From Daphnia pulex (lineage: Eukaryota > Arthropoda > Branchiopoda > Diplostraca > Daphniidae): 64,000 bases of DNA. A program made the translations under genes and the position numbers. Where the stretch lies: assembly GCF_021134715.1 (NCBI RefSeq), contig NC_060026.1:6439001-6503000 (forward strand), written 5' to 3'. The stretch's first letter is position 1. Every line of letters starts with the position of its first letter. Below are positions 32,834-48,104 of this stretch, piece by piece. The notes beneath the pieces were generated by a model. That model was not told the DNA's origin. It searched no databases and saw only the letters and a list, made by a program, of their open reading frames with translations.

Positions 32834-35800
32834 TTACGAACTGCAACTTTCCATTTTCTGGTACTTTTCGAACGATGTCCACGATGTCTTATTCGGCCAA
32901 CAAATGCGTATAGAATAAGGACAGCCTGACCAGAATTTGACCAGCGTAAAATAGAAAGGAAAAAGTCTAGTTCAGCAACACAACAGAAAAACGTGTAATC
33001 TGCTACAAAAAAAAATATTTACCGGAATTCGTAACGAAGCCCGTGCAGGACTTTTAATCCGTCTCCCATCGGGTCAACCTAAAAAAAGTGCAACAAAAAA
33101 TTAACCTACGTGCTATACATAGTTCGTCCAAAAGAACTTGTTGAAAGTTCCTTGCTTATTTTTGGTATAACATAATTCTGGGTCCCAATCCCAATTATAT
33201 TATTTCGATTTTCACGTCTAGAAAAAAAAGTGATGCAATCTAATGCATAAAGTATAGCCCATATCAAAATTGAGGTGAGTGTCTTGACCCCTTTATAGTA
33301 AAAAGATGATTAGTCACCACGATGAACGCGCAGTTGCACAGCCGTAAAAAAAGGCAATTGAAAGAGCTCGACGTTGTATCCTTACCACTGGGATGGATAA
33401 ATTTTGCGCCCGCCACACGTCATTCCTAGTACCTACTCATAAAATAAGTTAGTGGCGTCGTCTTTCCCCCCACGAAGTGCATACCTTTTATTGCTATTGT
33501 AAAAACTGTATATGCACAACAGCACACGCAAACTTTGAAGATGTATTGGAAGTTTTGTCCAAAATAAAACGTCGAAGAAAACGATATCCATCACTTTATA
33601 ATGGCAGTGCGTTCTCATCCTATATCTAAATTATACACTCTAGTGTTGGGCTGTGTGTGCTTTGTGTATTTCTCTATCATTTCTTTTTTTTTTTTTTACG
33701 AGAAAAGAAATATTTTCATCCATTTTTATTTTGTGGAAGCCGATGAGGATTTAAGGAGTTGGTAGCCTAAAGAGGACGAGATAAGGCAGGACGCCCAAAC
33801 GATCACGAACAGCACGCACGGAGTAAGAGCGCAAACCGAGAAAGAGAAAGAAATGCGAGTCAAAGAATTCAACTCAAAATTCGATCGATCGCATTTGGAG
33901 TGTTTAATGTTCAGTGACGATCAAATATACGGAGGGTTTGGGATGACTTTTTTGGCCGGGATCACGATTGAACCTCGAAGCGTTGAAAGAACGGCGATGC
34001 GTGATAAGGTAGAGAAGCGATGAGTGTACGGCATGAGGTAATCGAATAGGTTGGGTTGACCGAGTTAGACGCTGCGTAAGAGCCGAATGGATGGATCGTG
34101 ATGACAGTCGTCGTCGCATAAACTTTCAGCTTTTGCCAAGGATTCTTATAACTTTCTTTTTTCCATTTTGACACAGTTTGCTCCGATATCTTCTTCTCCC
34201 TCTTCGCTCCCCTCGCCCCTTTTCACTTGGAGTTTCCATTTGCCCGACAGGAAACGTCTCCTTCCCTCCAATCTCCCCCTCCACTCTCTGATTAATAGTG
34301 ATTGCTTCGGGGGCGGGAGTGAGTTCAGAGAGGACTCTTGTCGCCCGTTTGAATTTTATGTCAATTCACCCCACATCTCCTTAGGTCTCTTTCTCTCTCT
34401 CTCGTTCTCTCTTTCCTTATTTTATCGCTGACCGAATGGACGACTTCACGGACCTTCGTTCCTAATTCTCTTTTTTTTTTATTTCGTGATTTTAAATTTC
34501 CCACTTCTGCTAGGAATAGACTATGACTACCTTAAGGTTCTACGTACTACGTAGTCATCCGCTATTTGATTGGTGACGCCTTCCAATTCCTAAAAGCACT
34601 TTGAGTTTGAAAAAATGATGCACGGCCTGAAATGACAGCCGTGGCCGTTGTCTCATTTTTCGTGATTCCCGGCGAATATTAGTGTACACCTGATTCGAGC
34701 CTTCTTTTGTACTATATCGCATTAAAAAATAACAATGTAAGTTTCTCTTTCTTCACCTTCGCTATTGTTTTTAAAAATGCCAATCGTGGGCCTATTGACG
34801 TTGACGTTCAAGTCGTTCAATAATTGAGCCTGACAACAACGTCAGTCCTGGAATCCCTTATAAATGTTTGACATCTTTTCTCCCTTTAACCCCGGCAGCT
34901 ACTAGTCCTTGATCAAAAAGTACAGTGGGAGTGTGGACTGAAAAGGCCAGGAGCGACAGGACAGGGCTGCTGGTCCTCGAGAAGAAGCGTCAAGATCCAC
35001 ACGTGAGAATAATCGGGTAACAACGGCCGGCCGAGAGTGAGAAATAAACACTATTGACTATTTAATGGCTCCTCTCTCTCTTTTCTTCTAGCTCTCGGCA
35101 TTTGTGTTGCATTGTCGTAATAGCGGCGCAGCCTTCGACCCCCGCCGTTATCAACCGCGGAAGGTTGTACACAAACTCGTAAAGTGCTCCAATCCGATTT
35201 GAAGAGGCCCGCACCTCTCTCCCTTTTGCCCCCCCCCCCCTGCCATTTCGTTTATATACTCGGACAGAGTCGCGTCGCCCAGCCTAGCTGCTCGGTAGAT
35301 GCACGATAATGTTAGAGGGATCGAGTGAGGAAAGAAAAAGCCAAAAAGGGGCTTCTGTGCGTTTTGCCGCACGCGCGATTTATGTACGGTTCTTTCTCTA
35401 TAGAAAAGAGAGACTGTCATTGTTGGCCGCTGCTCCGCTTCCATTGCCTCTGTCACCTCCGGCGCTGTGGGTGAATCACTGACGCGCCTTTCATATCTTT
35501 TCTCTTTTTATTTTCTTCACCCTTTTTTTGGCTTCGACTCAGGGACCGATATATAACGACGCACGACGATCAAGATAAGTCCAGTCTTTTCCATATCGAT
35601 TGGCCGCAAGCCGAGAGACTGAGAGAGACTCAATAAAAAATACAAGAAGAAGAAAACGGAAGAGCGTAGAGAACGCGAAGCTCACACACACAGCACGCTC
35701 ATCGTCTACCACATCCTGTGTAAAGCATTTATCTCAACGACAACCCCCATCAACCAACCCAAAAAGAAAAATAAGATGAAGAAAGGGAAAACGACAGGGA

Positions 35801-38800
35801 AGATAAAAGAGACATTTAATAATGCTAACATAATCATGTCGCGTTGATCAGCTGATTTCTTTCTTTCTTTCCACCCGCTTCCGGTTTTTCTCTCTCCATT
35901 TCGGCTATAACGAACCCGAAATTTCAAGTGATCGACAATGCGCTTCTTACAGCTCAATGACTCAATGCTGGAATTGGCACAGCCAAATCCCCCGATCCCG
36001 ATCCCGAGAAAAGTCTAAAGCAAAGACGATAAAAGTCTCTAGGTTAAATATAGGATCTATCATTATTTTATTTTCGTCACTTTTCTGTTTTTGCTTGTTA
36101 AAGCTTTACATACATGGCATTACAAAACTATAGCAGAGAAAAAAAGACTCAATATAATCCTCTGAATGTCCAAATTGGTCCGCTTTGTTCCTACACACTC
36201 GCAGGCAGTGGCAGTGGCACCTGCCACTTTCGACCTTTTTCTTATAGACGGCGATATTATAGAGACGATGTGTTCTATATACGGTCTATTCTTTTATCCC
36301 CTTTGGGCATATCGCGCCGCCTGCTTCAGTTCCTATATACCCGTCAACAAAGTGTGTGTTCCAATAAAGAAAACCCGATAGTGTCCGCCCTATCCCTTTT
36401 GTAAGCGGTGGACTGGCGAATGTAATTCTATCTACATCCATGACGAGCAACTCCACGGCATAGAGTCTCTCAGCAGCTAGTCTACCCGCCGCCATACAGT
36501 GCGGACGACGAGAGTGAACGAGGGGCGACAGCAGATAGAGATATCTGATGACCGGATAGACAATCGCCAGAAACAGTACAGGAAAAGGGAGAAATGAAAA
36601 GAAAAAAGGAAAAATAAAGGAATATGAAGGAAAAAGGAAAACAAGGCTTTTTGTCATCGATTGAACGCGTGTGTGTGCCGACTGTCAAGTTTATCGAGTT
36701 GGTGGGAAGCATGTAACAAAAAAAAAAGAAAAGAAAAAGACAAAAAAAAGTAGCGAGAGGAAATAAAAATGTAAGGCAAGCAGCTGTGTATAGCTGGCAT
36801 TAAAGGACAGCAGCACGGGCGAAAGAGAGAAAGAAAGAAAGACACGTACAGTAACGGCGTGTGTTGGTAATCCGCCGGAGTGAAATCGATGAACGTCACC
36901 CAGGGAACAGCGGAACAATGAGCGCAAAAAGAATACGAAAAGAGAAGAACAAAAAATAAAAAAAGCAACAGAGTACAGCTGAATATTTCGGTGACTATCC
37001 TATATGGAGAACAACGCCCATCATACAGCAGAGCGCCACCCTTCATTTATGAATAGACAAATCTGCCAGCGCGCACCCAGAATATCCTCTTCAATGGAGT
37101 GTAGTCAGTCTGAAGCAGCGGGCGAATAAAACACACAGGAAATGTCCAACAATCGAAGGATCGGGGAAAAAAAAACCCAAAGAAATTAAAAGATTGCGCA
37201 TCGTCTTCTTTGATTTGGATTGTGTCTATTATGTGTGGGGGGGGGAGGTTTTCGGCGTCCCTTTTACCTATAGACACTGTCGATCTGCTCGTTATAATTT
37301 CCGCCTTTAATGAGCAAAGTCTCTGAAGTAACACGTTCACGGTGCGGGGGAGATGCGGCTGAAAACTTGTTCGCGTCTCTAACCCCGTGGCTGATGGTTT
37401 ACTCAGGTTTACTATAGACTCCACCTGGATGTGTAGTGGCGCCCTAGGGGCGAAGCTGTCGCAATCAATACATCGCAACCGAGGCTCTCTCACTCTGCTC
37501 TGCTCTGCTGTGCTCTGCTCTGCTCTGCTGTGTGTATGTATATAGCGATTCTCTCTGTCTCTTTCATCTGTTCGCAAACCGTCACGACTATTATTCTCCT
37601 CACGGACGTGTACATTCACGCAGCCCCTTGGACCACTGCACAGAACAAGGCGGGCCGACGCCGGAACGCGAGAGAGAGAATCAAACGAGTGCAGCAAAGA
37701 AGTAAAGTGCAAAGAAGAGAGTCGCTCTCTGCTGGTCGGCAAAAACTTTGTCTCCCAAGTTGATGATAGATGAATGCGACGACTGCTGCATGTCCTGGGT
37801 TTTTAGTTTCAATGCAATTGTTAGATGTTCGCTTAGACCAGGGGACTTTTGCAACATGTTCGCTATTGATCTATTCTGAATGGAAGCTATTAGCCATTCA
37901 ATAAACAGACGCCGTGTTCTTTATCACATTTCTTAACTTGGAACAATAATTCGTCAAGAGACCCTCTTACATGTCCGAGTATATACTGACCTTTACAACT
38001 GGTTCATTTGTGTGGCACTTTGACTTTGACTCACAGTATATAATAACAAAAGTCGCTACCTAAACAGTATTGTGCAGACTATGGTAGTTTTCCACCGGGA
38101 CTAGGCTATATGAGGAACTTTTTGATGTACTTTTTCAAAAACGTAGTAACCTGAGAATGCCGAATCGATAAGAGTCCACTCTGGTAGATTTAATAAAAAA
38201 CGACGTCGGATGGAATGAATTTTCTTTTTTTGGTAGATCGCCATAGGATTCATTTGATAAGAGATACAAGTCCATATACGTAGGCAGTATATCGATTGCC
38301 ATCGATTTGGAGTAGAAACTTTCTGCTCCGGAATGAAAAGAGAATCGGATAAATACGAAATAGATATACTTTGACCTTTTTTTTCTAGTCCGATTTTTTC
38401 CCCGTTGAAAGCCTAAAATCCCATTGGTAAAAGGAGGGAAATCTAAAAGAAGAAGAAGAAAAAAAAAAAGAAACATTCAAAAAAAAGAGAGAGACGTCGG
38501 GAGACTAACTCGGATGTTTACCCATCGAGATGGTTGCGCTTCGACGCCCGAAACGGACTGACGGACGGCCGAGTGGACGGACGCATTTCCGTCTAGCTGC
38601 CGCTCCAGCAGCAGCAGCAGCGGCCTATACAGAGAGAAGGAATGCAACTACCGCTCGACCAAGCACACATAGACATTCTATATACGAAACTGTATTTTTA
38701 CACGAGAGATTCTCTCGGCTGGCACACAGCACAGACTAAAAACTCTCTCGTGTGTGTGTGTGTGGATGAGGGCAGCGCGTTCTCTCTCTCTGTGCTAAGT

Positions 38801-41040
38801 CGGCCGCCGCCGCCGCCGTCTTGCACAAAGAAACATTGGCGGAAAGATGGAGCGCGGCTTTTTCCATCGAGATTTGAAGGAACTAAGCAAGACTGGCATA
38901 TCGATCGATCGGCGAGTGAGAGAGAGACTGAGAGAGTCATCAGATTGTCATGGCAACAGAGTCGCCAATTTCTTTTGTTAGTCGTCATCAGTTGAGCTTT
39001 TGATACGCGTCCACATCCGTTTTTCTGTTTACGTCATCGCTCGTTTAGTCGTCGGCAGCCCGGCAGCTACATAACCGAGATGATCCTGCAATCTTGCTTA
39101 TTTGCATAATAGTAAACATAACATTTGGTAATGTTCCGGGCATTTGGTAATGCATTTCATCATTTGGAAAACCACACAGAGTTAATCCCACGTTTTCAAT
39201 TTTTCTCGATTGAATCAGATTTGTCAAATTCCAACAGGGGTTTCGTTTCAAGAATTGAACCGAGTGACTCCGACAAGAATTTAAAAAAAAGTAGGCCTAA
39301 AAAGAAGAACAGTGATATTTCACTGAAATGTCAGCAAAATGATCATAAGTTCAAACAAATTACCCTTTGACGTAAAATTCTCATGCATTTTCCCTGTGAT
39401 TCTCTCTTTCTATATATAGTTCTACCCTAGAGAACTTTAAAGGGTACTTCCGATTCAGCGTATTCTCTGATGTATCCTGTACCTCCTACGCCTAGTACAA
39501 GTGACGAACGACAAAAAGGGAAATTCTCACATTTGTCAACAAACTGCAAAACTCTCGGGATTCAATTTCTCGTCTTTTTATGAGCATTCGTAGACGTTCT
39601 AGGTAATCGATTCCGTGCTTTTTTTTTCTTTTTATAAAACAGTCAAAATAAACCTCAAACCCTCAGGGCTGTCGAATAAGTTGGCCAATAATATGTTTCT
39701 AACCTTCTCCGTTTTTCTCTGCGCCTTGCGGCTAAACCGTCTAACGCTCCTTCATTTACATCGTATACCTTCGAGGTTAATAGCCCCTCCTCCCCATTAC
39801 CTTTTTTCAGCAATTTTGTGTGACTCTTTTCAATGCGACTCTGCCGCCAGCTTCTAAAAATTCCTTGGCTGTTGTTCAACGCAATCAGCAGTTTCGCTCG
39901 CATTCTCTCCCCCTGCGCACCCAGTTGAACTTGTTCCGCCTTCTCTCTCTCTGCTATCCGTATCAAAATAAAATCAGAATTAATTGGTTCAATCGAATGC
40001 CTGCCAGAGATACTAGACGGCCTGTATACGCAGTAACCCTCCGCTTCTTCGCCCTTGACTGGATGATTTATTGTTCGAGTTCTTCTAAGATGAGTCTATC
40101 CTCGATCTATAATAGTGTCTTCAAGTCTTCTTTTCTAAACAGTGGCTCTTGACGGACCCATTATTATATATTTGTGTCGACTGGAGATACACAAGGGCTG
40201 GTATAACGTAGTATATACACACTGACACACTATAGGCTGTCGATGGCGCGGGTAATGATGGTCCCAGTTGGGTTTGTTTGATAGAAAACACACAAGAGTC
40301 ACACACCATTCCGTGTACAAACACACACAGCTAGACAAACAACAACAGACGACTAACACACTCGAGAGGAGGCGAGTGCGGCTACTCTCAGGTCACGTGA
40401 TACCCCTTTGCGCTTGTTAATAGAGAGCCGGGCCGAATGGAAAAAAAGCGCTTTTATTCTCTTGCTGTATTCGACGAGGAGATATTATTTTCGTCTATAT
40501 CTGGCGCTCTTTTGCTCCATTCTGCTCCAGCACGATGAAGGTTATTAATCGACTCTTTAGGCAGGGCAGGATCGATCTTCACTATACAGCCCAGCTGTCA
40601 TCTCATACAGTACATAATACATCCAAGTTTTAGGGCGGAGGCCGTCGAACTGTCTCTATTCTCTCTCATTGATGCCACGCCTACATTTTTTCTCACCCCT
40701 GCTGACTATATACTGCTGGACCATATATCTGATGCAGCTAATTGCAAAAGATGGAGCTAATGAACCTTCGTATGATTGTTTCTGTAGATGTCTGAGGCGC
40801 CCGAGTGTCTAGTCTAGTAGTGGCGATACTCGGCCATGGCATGGCATGGCCGAGTTGCATCCACGCGGAGTTGACACGCACGGCGCAGACTCCAGCCAAA
40901 CACCGACTGTGTCGTTGAGAGAGAGAGACTATAACGAAGCGCTTGTTCTTAGCCGGGCCAAACAGTCGGTTGCGCTCTGGCCCACGTGTTGGATCTCTCT
41001 TGCTCGAGTAGTCTGTGACAGTCTATTACTACGTCTATAG
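32834..41040. other. gene-poor region with many simple repeats
   Basis: No coding exon is supported. Features include poly-purine/poly-pyrimidine runs, CAG(n) at 38606-38621, TG(n) at 38750-38764 and a CTCTG/TGCTG tract at 37493-37534. Open frames of 100-230 codons on the minus strand (for example 37047-37742) are low-complexity, lack domains and have no coherent splice context. Confidence 0.5.
37493..37534. repeat. CTCTG(CTGTG) short tandem repeat
   Basis: Repeated TCTGC units with interspersed TGTGC variants make a roughly 42-bp microsatellite. Confidence 0.8.
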
Positions 41041-41082
41041 TGTGAACATTCCTCTCTCGCTTTTTTTGAAAAGAACCGTTCG

Positions 41083-41536
41083 TCAGTGGACACTGTGTGC
41101 TGCATCGCATATACCTTGAATCTGTTTGTTTTTGTTTCTATCGAGTCGGTTATTCGTTATTTTCGGTTTTGGGTTTTTTCGCGTGCGTTTGTCGATTGCA
41201 GCGACTGATTGTTGGGCGTTGGGCGGCATCTCGGCCGGGCCAATGTTGTGAGCATCGACGTCTACAGTCGACCAGCACGCAGCGGCGCTAGTCTTTTTTC
41301 TCCCGCGGGTGTGTTCCGCAAGTCACGACAAGAAAAGTCGTGCATGCACCACAGGAAAGTTGCCATAGAACTCGCCTCATAACAAAATACACGGACACAA
41401 TAACCCAAGTGGCAACTCAAATCGAGCAACGAGCAAATCGAAGAAACCTATAGCACCCAACAACCTATTCTTTCTTGTCGGAAAAAAAAACTGACGTGTT
41501 TTTAAAAGAAAACATCGGCAACCCAGGACGTATACA
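41083..41536 (+). promoter_or_regulatory. speculative core promoter and noncoding first exon
   Basis: TCAGT at 41083-41087 resembles an arthropod initiator. About 450 bp downstream, after GC-rich and then A-rich UTR-like sequence, lies a strong splice donor (TACAG/GTAAAC, exon end at 41536). It could be an untranslated first exon of the THSD7-like gene about 15.6 kb further on. This is inferred from splice and initiator signals only. No open frame is claimed. Confidence 0.22.
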
Positions 41537-44500
41537 GGTAAACAATTGCACTATAGCCTAATTCTTTTGATGTACACTTATTGATATTGATGCTGCATAA
41601 CATTATATGCGTTTTGGCTGTAACCTTCTCTGCGAGATTAGTCAGATAGACGCGCTAAAGTTGGACAGAGTGAAACAGAGAACGAACGAGAATTTGAGAT
41701 GAGTAAGAGAGCTGTTCATCAGTCTATATACTCTCTATATGTATACAGATATACAGAGTAGACACTCAAAAGTTGCGCTCGAAACTTTCCCAACTCTCTA
41801 AAACTCGGAGAGCGAAATCGCGACGCTGTCAGTGCGCAGTTTTCATCGCCAATGTACTACGGTACTCTTCTTCTCTCTCTACTCTTCGCAGATGAGAGAA
41901 CAGAAGGTATCGCTGTAATGCAGCACCAGTCGAAAGGAGAAAACGCTGCCCATGGCGGACTAAAAGCAAATTAAACACTAACCAATCGCACAAACTCTTT
42001 TATATTAATGCGAAACTATATCTTGGTGGAATATATAAGGAATTAATAATATAATAGAATTATATTTTACCCGCTACGCAGACCGTGACTTTGAGCTTTT
42101 TCGTCCTACGCTATATAATTTCAATCATTAGGGACGACTAGAGAAAAAAACAAACAAAAAGCCATTATTAATTAGGATGTTGTATAAATTTCGTCTGAGC
42201 ATATATACACGGTCGAAATTATTAAGTATTTCCCCCCTCGTCTAGATTGCATTTCGATCCACTTCCGGCCGTTTTTATTTCATTTTATTTTTTTGATGAT
42301 TTTTTTTTTTTTTTCATCAAATAATTGGGAGATTGTTTTCAGGCTACACTAATTAGCTGGCGGGAGCGAACGAGTCAAGAAGCGAGGACCTGACGAGCCT
42401 TATTATTGGTGTGGGATTTCAACGTCGAGGGGTGGGGGGGGGGAGAGGGAGTGTATATATATTATTAAAGAAACTAATTAAGAAGAATGCGTTAACAGCG
42501 TAAAATGGAGCAACAGTTTTTGTTTTTCTGGGAACGAGAATTTGAAACAAAAACCCAGAAACAAAAGAAAAAAAACACAAAATAACTATCAAACAAACAA
42601 GCCCCAAACTCCGCCAGGAGTGGCTCTTAGCTGCTGGTATATAGTCTCCATCAACTCGTCTACAAAACCCCCAAGATTAATACATGACTGTGAGTTTCAA
42701 GGCTGCTATATACAGCCAAAGGAAAGAGTCTCTACATGGAAAATTCATCCACCATTTTCCCCACTCTGTCTCTTTTTTTCTTTTTCTTTCTTTTCCCGAG
42801 TCTTTTCCTCTCTAGTTCTTTTTATTTCTTTCGTTTCTTGCTAGTTTGATACTAAACTCACGGGAGTTGAGAGGGAAGACAAAAAAAGAAAAAAAACCCC
42901 ATTAGGGAATATGCAGAGAGCCATCCCTTTTGTATTGTGTAGATATTGACTTTTATCAACTTTTCGGGGGTGGGGGGAGTTTTTTCTTTTCTTTTTTTTT
43001 CTTTTTTTTCCCGAAAATAAAGGCAAACGGCGAATAGTCAAAGAAAAACGAAATGATAATCAGATAATCAGAAAGAAGGAAAAAGAGAAAAGAGTTCAAG
43101 GAAGAATTTCGATGACGAAAGGGAAACCCCGAAATAGCCCATCATTTCTTTATGTACTGGATGGTCGTCGTCGTCGTCGTCTATCGAGAGGTTGGCCCAG
43201 TCGCCCACGGACGCTATTCACGACGCCCGACTCCCATAAAGCGCAAACTAGCGTGAACAGTCGAGCCAGGATGTGCGGCCGGCAGCGCAGCATAGACGAG
43301 AGACGCCCAGCTAGCGCAGTACATATCTAGTATCTCTAGACGGCGCTTTTCCAGTAAATACTGTACACCACATGCATTTATTTCATCTGATACTTGCAGA
43401 GCAGCACAGCAGTATAGTGCACTCTCTAAATATATACAGCACATTGGGAAAAAGAGAAGCTTTGATCAGTTCGGTTGCTTTGCTGCCATCGACTTTCGTC
43501 GTTGACGTCGGGATAAGGGGCGTGTAGAAAGGCAATTCTGCATGTCAAGCGGGCGGGAGGTCGAATCTGACAACACTGTCACGTCGTCACGGATTTTCTG
43601 GGTTTTTTTTTCTTTTTTTTTTGTTTTGTTTTTCGTTTTATTCCTTTTATCGAGATAGACCCGTTTTCCCGCGGTTTTTCTTTCGCTTCCCCCCGCCATC
43701 ACCAATCGCCATCGCCGCTGCATTGTCCCGCTGCCTTCCCAACTCCTCCCTGCATGTACGAGTTGATCCTGAATCCAGTCGGCGCGCCCTCCTCTTCCTT
43801 CACTCTGTCATTATTCATTATCATCAGATCATTCCGGTCAATTGGCGCTTCGTTAGAATTTCATTCAGGATTAACGCAGGCCACCCGGCAGCTGTTCCAG
43901 CTGACGCCGTTCAAAAAGGAACGAACGCCGACCAATTCGATTCCCTTCGACTGTATACGCTGATGTGACGTGCTCCCGTATACAAGATTACAATTCGATC
44001 AAACTACACATACACAACAAGGAGCTTTTTCATGTCTAATCAAATCAACTCAAAATATATACTATAAGCCCGTCTGGTATCAAAATGGGGAAATAAGAGT
44101 ACCGTAGGCCTATACTATTCTTCCTATTGTTATTACACTTTTCTTCATTATGGCGGTCGTAACATCCGACATTTTTTTACGTTAGCGACTGTAGAGAAGG
44201 CCCCGGGTTATATACGCCTTGACGGCTCCAACGAAAAAAGGAAAAATTATATGAGAATGAGAGTGCAGGTTTTATAGATATTTGTTGTTCGCTTCTTTAC
44301 TTTTTCACGATGATTACGTATACTTTCTCTTTCCATAAAACAGACTCCCCGACACCCTTTTCCTATTTTCCTTTCTTTTTATTTCTCCTATTTCCCCCTT
44401 TTTCCATAGATTCTGTTTGTTCTGATCCTCGTCTTGCACCGCTGACGGCGCAAAAGTGTCATCAAGTGAAGCCGTCGATGGGTCTGAGTTTCTTTACATT

Positions 44501-47500
44501 TGCTGCTGTACAAAGTATCTTTCATAGCGTGGGGTTCACTCAGGACAACTCGTTGAAGATCAAAATCGATGCAGAATCCTCCGTGTTTCTAGATCACCAA
44601 ATTACGATAATGATCATAACAATTAAGGAAGTCACGCGGTGTTGGATAATGCATGTGTCTGCGTGTTGGAATTCCTCCCATCGATCGCTCAGTTGCAATC
44701 AGGAAAAGTGTCAGTTGGCCAGCAACTCGAAATCGAATCGTTATATCGACTATTTTTCCTATATCTTATCTCCAGTTATATTCTGCCCCACGGGATTTTT
44801 GTACAATGTCGAATTCGTGTTGGATCCAACATCGCGTTAGCGAAATATTTCCCGATTGAGAAATCAATAGATTATTGAATAAAGTGAAATAAAAAAATGA
44901 TGGAGAACTCGGGCTCGTCTTTTTGTGATTTCGCAATCCATTACAAGACACTCGACCCGATTTCAATTCAAACACAATTCGGCACAAAGATTCTCTCACC
45001 GTCACGGGAAATTTTGACGGGTAATGACTCATCTCGAGGCCAACAACCTTTGGAAATCTTCAAACCACTTGCCAACTGCTGGCCTTTATTGCTGTGTTTT
45101 TATTGCGATAAATCAAATGGTCTCACTGATGGTGATTTCTCCTCCTATAGATGTTGGATTTATGAAGTTTTTTTCCCCTTTCACGCACACAATGACAAGT
45201 AAGATCTGAAAGTATTTTTCGCTCCTTCCAAGTTCTAACTTGTGTCTATAGTCTAGCTGCATCTCGATATATATAACCGCATAAAATAGAACTCGGTTGC
45301 TCAGGGTAATCGCGCTCCACTTGTCACATAATTCACTGAAGGGCTCCGCTCCTCCCATCAATTGCAGCTCGAAACTTGGGATGGGCCAGGAAGTCTCCGA
45401 GTCGCTTGACAATCCATTGGAAAATGCGGGAAAATCAGTTGCGGCCTAGCGAGAGTGTTGGGAGGGTCTAGAAAAGGATCTCATATTAGATGCAATGTAA
45501 TGGAAGATTTGTCTAAAGCTGTAAATATCATGATAGATGAGGGAGAAGGAGAGAAAGAGACGACACACACATCCGTGAAGCCCGAAACGACGGCATTCAC
45601 GCAGTGTGGCTGTGGCTATTATATTCTTCTTCTACATGTAGTTATTCTTGTTCGCATTGCTGCTGCATTGTCTTGTCTAACGGCTTTTTCCGATATTTTT
45701 ATGAAGCAAAAGATCGAAAGAAACCGACTGACTTTTGGCTCTTCTTAAGTGCGTCCCTTTTTCTTTTTCTTTTATTTTGGTTTATGCGCCCAGCATTTCT
45801 GGCGATAGAGAGGCGGCGGCCAATCATCGAGCAACCCGTCGCTTCGCCATGTATCTTTTATCCTCTTTTATAGGAAAAGAGCTGCACACCCGAGAGTGAA
45901 TGGCCGGTGGCCGCGTCGTCATGTGTTTTGTCTTTGGCGCCATTCTAGCGTATAGAAAGACATTGGCTAGTCTTTTTTTTTTAATAATAAAAAAGAAAAA
46001 TAGCATACATTTCTATTTCTTTTCGTCACGTTTTAAATCATCAATGGGAATCTGACTAACCATCAGCATATAACCGTCCGTGTGTACAATTGTTCAGTCA
46101 ACGAGATTACGTTGCCATTTCCATCAGCAGGAAAGCGCAGGGATCCGTCAATAATATGGATCCTTTCGATTTCTAGTTCAATCAATCGATGCACTGTTGC
46201 CAGTCAGGCCCGTTTGTCGTGATTGGGCAAATGCTAGAAGCCCGTGTCCCCCAAGGCTTTTCCATTCTAGCGCTGCCTTGTAAAGAATTCTAATGAATCA
46301 CAAAATTTTTAAAAATGTCTAAATTGATAAAAGGGAGAACTTTTAGAGTTGGAGTTTATTTCCCTTTCAACTTTTTACACCCTTACACGTATTATCGAGC
46401 TGGGCTATATTATTCTAATTCACAAGTTTACTAAAACAGAGTTTTGTACTCTACGCAGAATTTTCTGTAGCTCTTATATAACAGTGTACGGACGATGTGC
46501 ACCCATGAACGAAACTACAAACTATTACAAACAAAGACTTTTTGAAATCCAGCTAGCGAGTATAATATAATATATATTATAGTCCGTTCTTTAGAAACTC
46601 CTACTCGCGGAGGCTTTATAAATTGCACTTTCGTCTGAATTCTATCAGTGTCGCTATATATTATACGGCTATATAATATATATACTTTGTTTCAGACTGT
46701 CGTATTACGTCTCTCTTTATTTCGACCAAACTCTTGTTACCAAGTAGGCAGTTTTGAACTTGAGCGTCCCCTGTTCCATTATATGACTTTGGTAATTGAT
46801 ATCTCATTACTTTGCTAGCTTGCTGTATTCATCCCGTTGTAAACGTTTCACTCGATTCCCAGCGGCTGTCCATCATCGTTATATATTAGACTCGTCGTAC
46901 TCTTAATCAGATTTCCTCAAACATCTGTCAACTGTACGAAGCGACCATGGGCGAAGAGATGGTCGATTTTCCGCACATTGTCGTCAACTGTTTTTGGGCG
47001 TGAGCAAACCTAAAAGCCCTAAAAGATGATGGAAAGAATACAACACACGGGAAAGGTAAGCGAGAAAGTTGTCGCCATTCTGCCAACATTGGGAAATGTT
47101 AAACGATGAATGGGTATACATATGCTGTGCACAGGGAAACTTGGCATAGAAAATGAAATGGGATGCCTGCATAGTCTGATTATTAGTAGTCGTTCTTTTA
47201 TCTCTTTTTTTTTTCTTTGTCGACGGGGCCAAAAAGAAGAAGAAGAAGAAGCGTAGAGAGAGATAGTGCCACATGGTCTGAATATCCGCTGACGGCATGC
47301 AGAACGATACGAGAAAGCGGATTGGCATTGATATTCAAAAAAGATCTCTCTCTCTTACTCTATACTCTTCGCAGGAGTGCACACGTAGGCACAAAATGAC
47401 AGAGTCAATATTCTCAGCTCACCTCCTACACGCAGTGCAAGGAGAAAATAGGGAAGAAAGCGTCGCCAAAGTCTGAACAAGTTTCGAATCCCATTTCCTA

Positions 47501-48075
47501 TATATATTGTCGGGAAAAAAAAGCCCTCTTTTTACTGTTCAGAAATTCTTTTGTGATTCATCGGCTCTCAGCCGATTTAAATGGCTGGTATTACATGCGA
47601 ATGCGACAAAACTTTCAAAAGACGCTCTCTCCGTATCACCAAGGAAAAATGTCGCAGAAAAAAGAAGAGAGTGATCATCTGATATTATATTCTCCGCTTT
47701 AGAATTTGGACGCATACATACTCGATATAAAAAGAGGACGCAAATACGAGTAAGGGCTTATATAATATCCCCGATCGCTTATTGCAAATTTGCAACTGCG
47801 TATGAATCGAATGGCAGCCACAAAGGAAAAAGGCTACACATTCATTCATTAACTGATATCTGTTGTATCTTTTTCGTCGTGTTTGTCCAATTAAAAAAAC
47901 GTGTCTGACTGGCCAAGAAACCCCAAAAAAGGATGTACACAAAAGAAACAAGACGCCGACGTGCAATGTGTGTATATTGCTTATAGCCCGGCCGATAGAA
48001 AGTATATAGGCAAGCGGTATGTTGCACATATAGGCGTCGAGGAGCCATAGCTGGCATTCCTTCATTCCTCGTCTC

Positions 48076-48104
48076 ACTACTACTACTACTACTACTACTA
48101 CTAC
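48076..48104. repeat. (ACT)n microsatellite
   Basis: About nine ACT units in a row, followed by an interrupted CGACTACTATT. Confidence 0.9.

Noticed and set aside
37047..37742. Minus-strand open frame of 231 codons
   Set aside because: Low-complexity, Ser/Arg-rich translation through a CTCTG microsatellite, with no domain and no coherent splice sites.
44310..44840. Plus-strand open frame of 176 codons
   Set aside because: Phe/Ser-rich with no conserved motif. Alternative frames over the same DNA look equally random.
48076..48104. Possible CRISPR-like or satellite array
   Set aside because: It is a plain trinucleotide microsatellite without spacers, in an animal genome.
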